Source of the DNA: Candidatus Hodarchaeota archaeon
GTDB taxonomy: Archaea > Asgardarchaeota > Heimdallarchaeia > Hodarchaeales > Hodarchaeaceae
Reading direction: 5' to 3'
Length of the DNA: 8,485 nucleotides
Assembly: GCA_016840305.1 (NCBI GenBank)
Contig: JAEOSP010000682.1
Coordinates: forward strand, 1-8,485
Position numbers and translations under genes: made by a program
In this document: piece by piece, positions 6,002 through 8,485 of the stretch
Numbering within the stretch: position 1 is the first letter of the stretch
Layout of the letters: the number at the start of each line of letters is the position of its first letter
The notes under the pieces: generated by a model
The model's database searches: none
What the model was told of the DNA's origin: nothing
The model's input: only the letters and a program-made list of their open reading frames with translations

Positions 6002-7276
6002 TCAAACATCATAATATCTCATTAAGTCCCAATCAGTTACTTGTATCGAATATTGAAGCCATTCTGCTCTTTTCAAATTAAGAAAATGCTCATAAATGTG
6101 CTCACCAAGAGCACTTTTTATTATATCATCTTTTTCGAGAAAACCAAGAGCTTGAAACAAATTCCCAGGTAATTCTTTGATTTTCAATTTTGATCTCTCT
6201 TCGGAAGATAGAGTGAAAATATTGCTTGTCACAGCCGGAGGAAGTTCTAATTCCCTCTCAACACCATCCATTCCAGCTGCAATGATTGCTGTCAATGCTA
6301 AATATGGATTTGCACTTGGATCTGGGCATCGATACTCGAAACGTGCGGTTCCTAAATCTTGAATCATTGGAATACGGCATAACGCGGATCTATTCAGGGG
6401 AGCCCATGCTATATACACTGGAGCTTCAAAACCAGGGACTAATCGCTTAAAAGAATTGACTGTTGGAGCTACAAGGACTGTTAACGCTTCAGCATGCTCT
6501 AAAATTCCAGCCATGAATTGTTGTCCTAGTAATGATATTTCACTTCTTTTATTGGTTGAAAATAGATTTTTTTCACCTTTAAAAAGTGAGATATGAAAGT
6601 GCATCCCATTTCCGTTTTCATTTCCAAATGGTTTAGGCATAAAGGTTGCTGAATAACCAATTTTTGCTGCCAGTGCCCTTACAATAGCTTTATAGGTTAC
6701 TATGGAATCTGCTGTAGTCAAGGCATCCGAATGTTCAATTTCAATCTCATATTGTCCAGATCCCACTTCATGATGATGAACTTTGCAGGAAATCCCTGCT
6801 TTTGCTAAATGAGAGGGAAATCTTTTAATGGCACCTTCTGCGATTGCATTAGGAAATATATCTGCATATCCTCCATCATCTACTGGCTTTTTATCCTTTA
6901 GTAAGAAGAACTCTGGTTCAGGACCAACCTTCAACTTCCATCCTCTTGAGGTAAGTTTCTCATCAATAATTGATTTCAGTCTGGATCGTGTATCTCCAAT
7001 GAAGATTTTTCCGTGCTGGTATATCTCACACATCACAGCGATTTTTGGTTCTTCAGTGTAAGATAATTCAATAAGGCTTTCAGGGTCAGGAATTAGATGT
7101 AAATCAGAATTCTCAAGTGGAGTAAATCCTTCTACAGAGCTACCATCGATATTTGCTCCTTCAGTAAAAACAGAATCAGATGTCGCAGTTTGAAGATCGT
7201 GAATTGTAACGGGAACATTCATTGCTTTCAATTTACCATGGATATCAACGAAACGAATTTCTATCATATTAAACAT
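6002..7276 (-). CDS. glnA: Glutamine synthetase, type I
   Basis: Makes glutamine from glutamate, ammonia and ATP; the family forms cytoplasmic dodecamers. The protein is 424 residues from the ATG chosen here. Active-site motifs are DGSSVEGF (44-51), GPEPEFF (118-124), HHHEVGSGQYE (167-177), NGNGMHFH (221-228), NSFKRLVPGFEAP (274-286), NRSA (295-298) and ARFEYRCPDPSANPYLALT (311-329). Metal and substrate ligands such as E120, E122, E170, E177, H226 and R278 all appear present. The site equivalent to the adenylylated tyrosine of E. coli GS (NLYDLPPEE) reads NIFTLSSEE, with Phe354, so adenylylation there is impossible. The position of B. subtilis Arg62, needed for glutamine feedback in GSI-alpha, is Pro53. 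A GTG at 7285 would add three residues but forms part of the Shine-Dalgarno, so the ATG at 7276 is preferred. Stop TGA. It lies 47 bases after the deacetylase gene and 20 before the nitrilase gene. Confidence 0.96.
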   Translation of the reverse strand: MFNMIEIRFVDIHGKLKAMNVPVTIHDLQTATSDSVFTEGANIDGSSVEGFTPLENSDLHLIPDPESLIELSYTEEPKIAVMCEIYQHGKIFIGDTRSRLKSIIDEKLTSRGWKLKVGPEPEFFLLKDKKPVDDGGYADIFPNAIAEGAIKRFPSHLAKAGISCKVHHHEVGSGQYEIEIEHSDALTTADSIVTYKAIVRALAAKIGYSATFMPKPFGNENGNGMHFHISLFKGEKNLFSTNKRSEISLLGQQFMAGILEHAEALTVLVAPTVNSFKRLVPGFEAPVYIAWAPLNRSALCRIPMIQDLGTARFEYRCPDPSANPYLALTAIIAAGMDGVERELELPPAVTSNIFTLSSEERSKLKIKELPGNLFQALGFLEKDDIIKSALGEHIYEHFLNLKRAEWLQYSIQVTDWDLMRYYDV

Positions 7277-7282
7277 CGATTG

Positions 7283-7289
7283 CACCTCT
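7283..7289 (-). promoter_or_regulatory. Ribosome binding site deciding the glnA start
   Basis: AGAGGTG on the minus strand lies six bases before ATG at 7276-7274. The upstream in-frame GTG (7285-7283) is itself the end of this motif and has no comparable site of its own, so the longer reading is unlikely. A further in-frame ATG at 7267 is spaced too far from the motif. Confidence 0.75.
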
Positions 7290-7323
7290 ACCTAACGTTG
7301 GAAATACGACTATTAAACCTGAG

Positions 7324-8220
7324 CTATCTTCTCTTTCGAAGTGTGCTTCGGATGTGACGGTAACCTATAACTTGTAGATCAAGCTCTTCAACACATTGAC
7401 GTATTAATGGATTTGTAAAAGCTTCGTAATCTTGGTTACGCCATTTCGCTGAATCAGGAGTAATTGCTTGAAGCTCAGGACTCATTTTAGCAGAGTGGAA
7501 TAAGAAATGAGTTAACCCTGGTCTTATCTCCTTGAAACGTTTGCAATAATATTGCATTTTATCAGTATGTTCTCCTCCTGTGTCAATTACCATATGATCT
7601 ACCAGTGGGAATCCTTCTTCCTTTAGTGATTCTATTAGACTCAGAAAAATATCTGTATATTCCCCTAATCCTACGGCCGAAATTTCTTCACGACTTAAAC
7701 GTGGTAAGAAAGCAGGTATTTGATATTCTCGTGCTAAGGATAAATAGCTAGGTATGAATTTAGGATTCATTACAGTGCCCATATGAGAGTCTATATGAGT
7801 AACATCTATTCCGGATTGAAGTGCGTAGTCAATTTGCGCTCGCATTTCTTTTTCAGCACTTTCTGCGGATATATTATCCACTGCTTCCTCACTTGTCCTC
7901 CACAAACATCGATCTTCTGATAATAGACCTGAAGATGGATCAACACTACTGAGTGCTCGCCATCGGTACGCTTCATATTCTGCAGTCAAGGTCAGATGTA
8001 CTCCTATATCATAGTGCGGTTTTTGTTTAATAGTTGAAGCAGCGTTTAAAAACCACGGAGCTGGGGCTATAACTGACCCGCATGAAGCTATTCCATAATC
8101 TAAACATTCAAAAGATCCCAAATTCGACGCATGAGAAAAACCAATATCATCAATATGAAATATTACTACTTTATCAGAACTAGAATATCCTAATTGTTCT
8201 ATAACCTTATTTGTTGGCAT
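7324..8220 (-). CDS. ChbG/HpnK (YdjC)-family carbohydrate deacetylase
   Basis: A 298-residue protein of the YdjC-like metal-dependent deacetylase family, whose characterised members remove N-acetyl groups from chito-oligosaccharides (ChbG) or from hopanoid-linked sugar (HpnK). The N-terminal strand ends in HIDDIGFSHASN with the Asp pair D24-D25. GVHLTLTAE carries H75 and THIDSHMG carries H142 and H146, which gives the family's Asp-His-His metal site. The C-terminal YRHIRSTLR element is also typical. No signal peptide is visible, so a cytoplasmic enzyme is expected. The substrate cannot be read from the sequence; no glycosyl hydrolase, sugar transporter or hopanoid gene is nearby. The start ATG follows the TAA of the upstream hydrolase gene with no gap, and AGAGGA lies nine bases before it. 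Stop TAG. Its place ahead of glnA may only reflect dense gene packing, as its function does not obviously join the glutamine theme. Confidence 0.88.
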   Translation of the reverse strand: MPTNKVIEQLGYSSSDKVVIFHIDDIGFSHASNLGSFECLDYGIASCGSVIAPAPWFLNAASTIKQKPHYDIGVHLTLTAEYEAYRWRALSSVDPSSGLLSEDRCLWRTSEEAVDNISAESAEKEMRAQIDYALQSGIDVTHIDSHMGTVMNPKFIPSYLSLAREYQIPAFLPRLSREEISAVGLGEYTDIFLSLIESLKEEGFPLVDHMVIDTGGEHTDKMQYYCKRFKEIRPGLTHFLFHSAKMSPELQAITPDSAKWRNQDYEAFTNPLIRQCVEELDLQVIGYRHIRSTLRKRR

Positions 8221-8485
8221 TTATAGCATTCCTCTGTTCAAAAATTTAAGTATTTTATCATTTATTTCGCTAGAAGCTTCTTGAAAAACATAGTGCCCTG
8301 TGTTTGGTATAATTTCGATTCGAGAATTTGGTATTTTTTCATTTAAATATACTGAAAATTTCAGTTCTCACGCATCATCTCCTCTAAAAGTCACCTTAGG
8401 GTAAATTTCATCCCTTAGAAGACGTAAAAACCTCCGAGCAATGAATTGTAAGGTATCTGATTGGTAAATATAAAACTCTTCAAAA
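8221..8485 (-). pseudogene. Alpha/beta-hydrolase, C-terminal part with in-frame TGA
   Basis: Reading the minus strand from 8484 gives 38 residues, a TGA at 8370-8368, then 48 more residues to TAA at 8223-8221, all in one frame. The stretch before the TGA contains KVTFRGDDA, matching the strand-plus-acid segment of alpha/beta hydrolases. After it comes KIPNSRIEIIPNTGHYVF with the catalytic His in GHY (codon 8295-8293), followed by a C-terminal helix. The two parts join without any frame change, so a single base change to TGA is the simplest explanation. If it is real, the product loses its catalytic His and should be inactive. Alternatives are a sequencing or assembly error, or readthrough. 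TGA as Trp genome-wide is unlikely because neighbouring genes use TGG for Trp and TGA as a normal stop. The 5' part, with the nucleophile, is outside the window, so the substrate class (esterase, dehalogenase, epoxide hydrolase) cannot be told. Confidence 0.75.
8230..8235 (-). promoter_or_regulatory. Ribosome binding site of the deacetylase gene
   Basis: AGAGGA on the minus strand lies nine bases before the deacetylase ATG (8220-8218) and inside the last codons of the hydrolase gene. A closer ATG (8229-8227) opens only Met-Leu-stop because it is in the hydrolase frame. If the internal TGA stops the hydrolase early, coupling across TAA-ATG would be lost and this site would carry initiation alone. 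Confidence 0.65.

Noticed and set aside
7277..7340. Possible promoter before glnA on the minus strand (TTTAAT at 7317-7312 with TTCGAA at 7340-7335, 17-base spacer)
   Set aside because: The -35 part matches only three of six consensus bases and AT-rich sequence gives such -10 matches often. The gap is 47 bases inside a close-packed run, so an internal promoter is possible but not supported.
8368..8370. TGA read as Trp or Gly genome-wide (alternative genetic code)
   Set aside because: TGA ends the glnA and amidotransferase genes at the expected family C-termini, and Trp in the intact genes is TGG. One internal TGA is not enough to propose a recoded genome.
1..8485. CRISPR arrays, tRNA or rRNA genes, insertion sequences, riboswitches or attachment sites
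   Set aside because: No direct repeat series, cloverleaf-like sequence, terminal inverted repeats or transposase-like product was seen. Nearly every base is within a protein gene, leaving no gap longer than 47 bases.

Overview
The window is an AT-rich, gene-dense piece of a bacterial genome holding eight protein genes in two converging groups and almost no intergenic DNA. The standard bacterial code fits: TAA, TAG and TGA are all used as stops (TAG four times) and Trp is read from TGG in the intact genes. Shine-Dalgarno sequences such as AAGGAG and AGAGGAG precede several starts. The lineage cannot be fixed from the sequence alone. A eukaryote/archaea-like IleS, a short AlaS and a ChbG-like deacetylase would suit an AT-rich marine Chloroflexota (SAR202-like) or another uncultured bacterial lineage. 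This is a low-confidence impression.

Plus strand, 1-3505: the 3' two-thirds or so of ileS (open from base 1, 5' end outside the window) is followed after one base by alaS. AlaS is only 592 residues. It keeps the aminoacylation core and a complete zinc editing centre but has no C-Ala/DHHA1 region.

Minus strand, reading 8485 down to 3512: the 3' end of an alpha/beta-hydrolase gene with an in-frame TGA, a ChbG/HpnK (YdjC)-family deacetylase, a type I glutamine synthetase, a nitrilase-superfamily amidohydrolase, an NAD+ synthase and a class II glutamine amidotransferase. Spacings are 0, 47, 20, -8 and 21 bases, so this looks like one transcription unit. The two groups meet tail to tail with six bases between stop codons and no visible terminator.

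The coherent theme is glutamine nitrogen in the last four minus-strand genes. GlnA makes glutamine. The nitrilase-fold protein resembles the glutaminase domain of glutamine-dependent NAD+ synthetase. NadE uses the ammonia to amidate deaminated NAD. The class II amidotransferase is a second predicted glutamine hydrolase without an obvious partner. The nitrilase-nadE pair looks like a two-gene form of a normally fused enzyme. No RNA genes, CRISPR arrays, insertion sequences or long repeats were seen.
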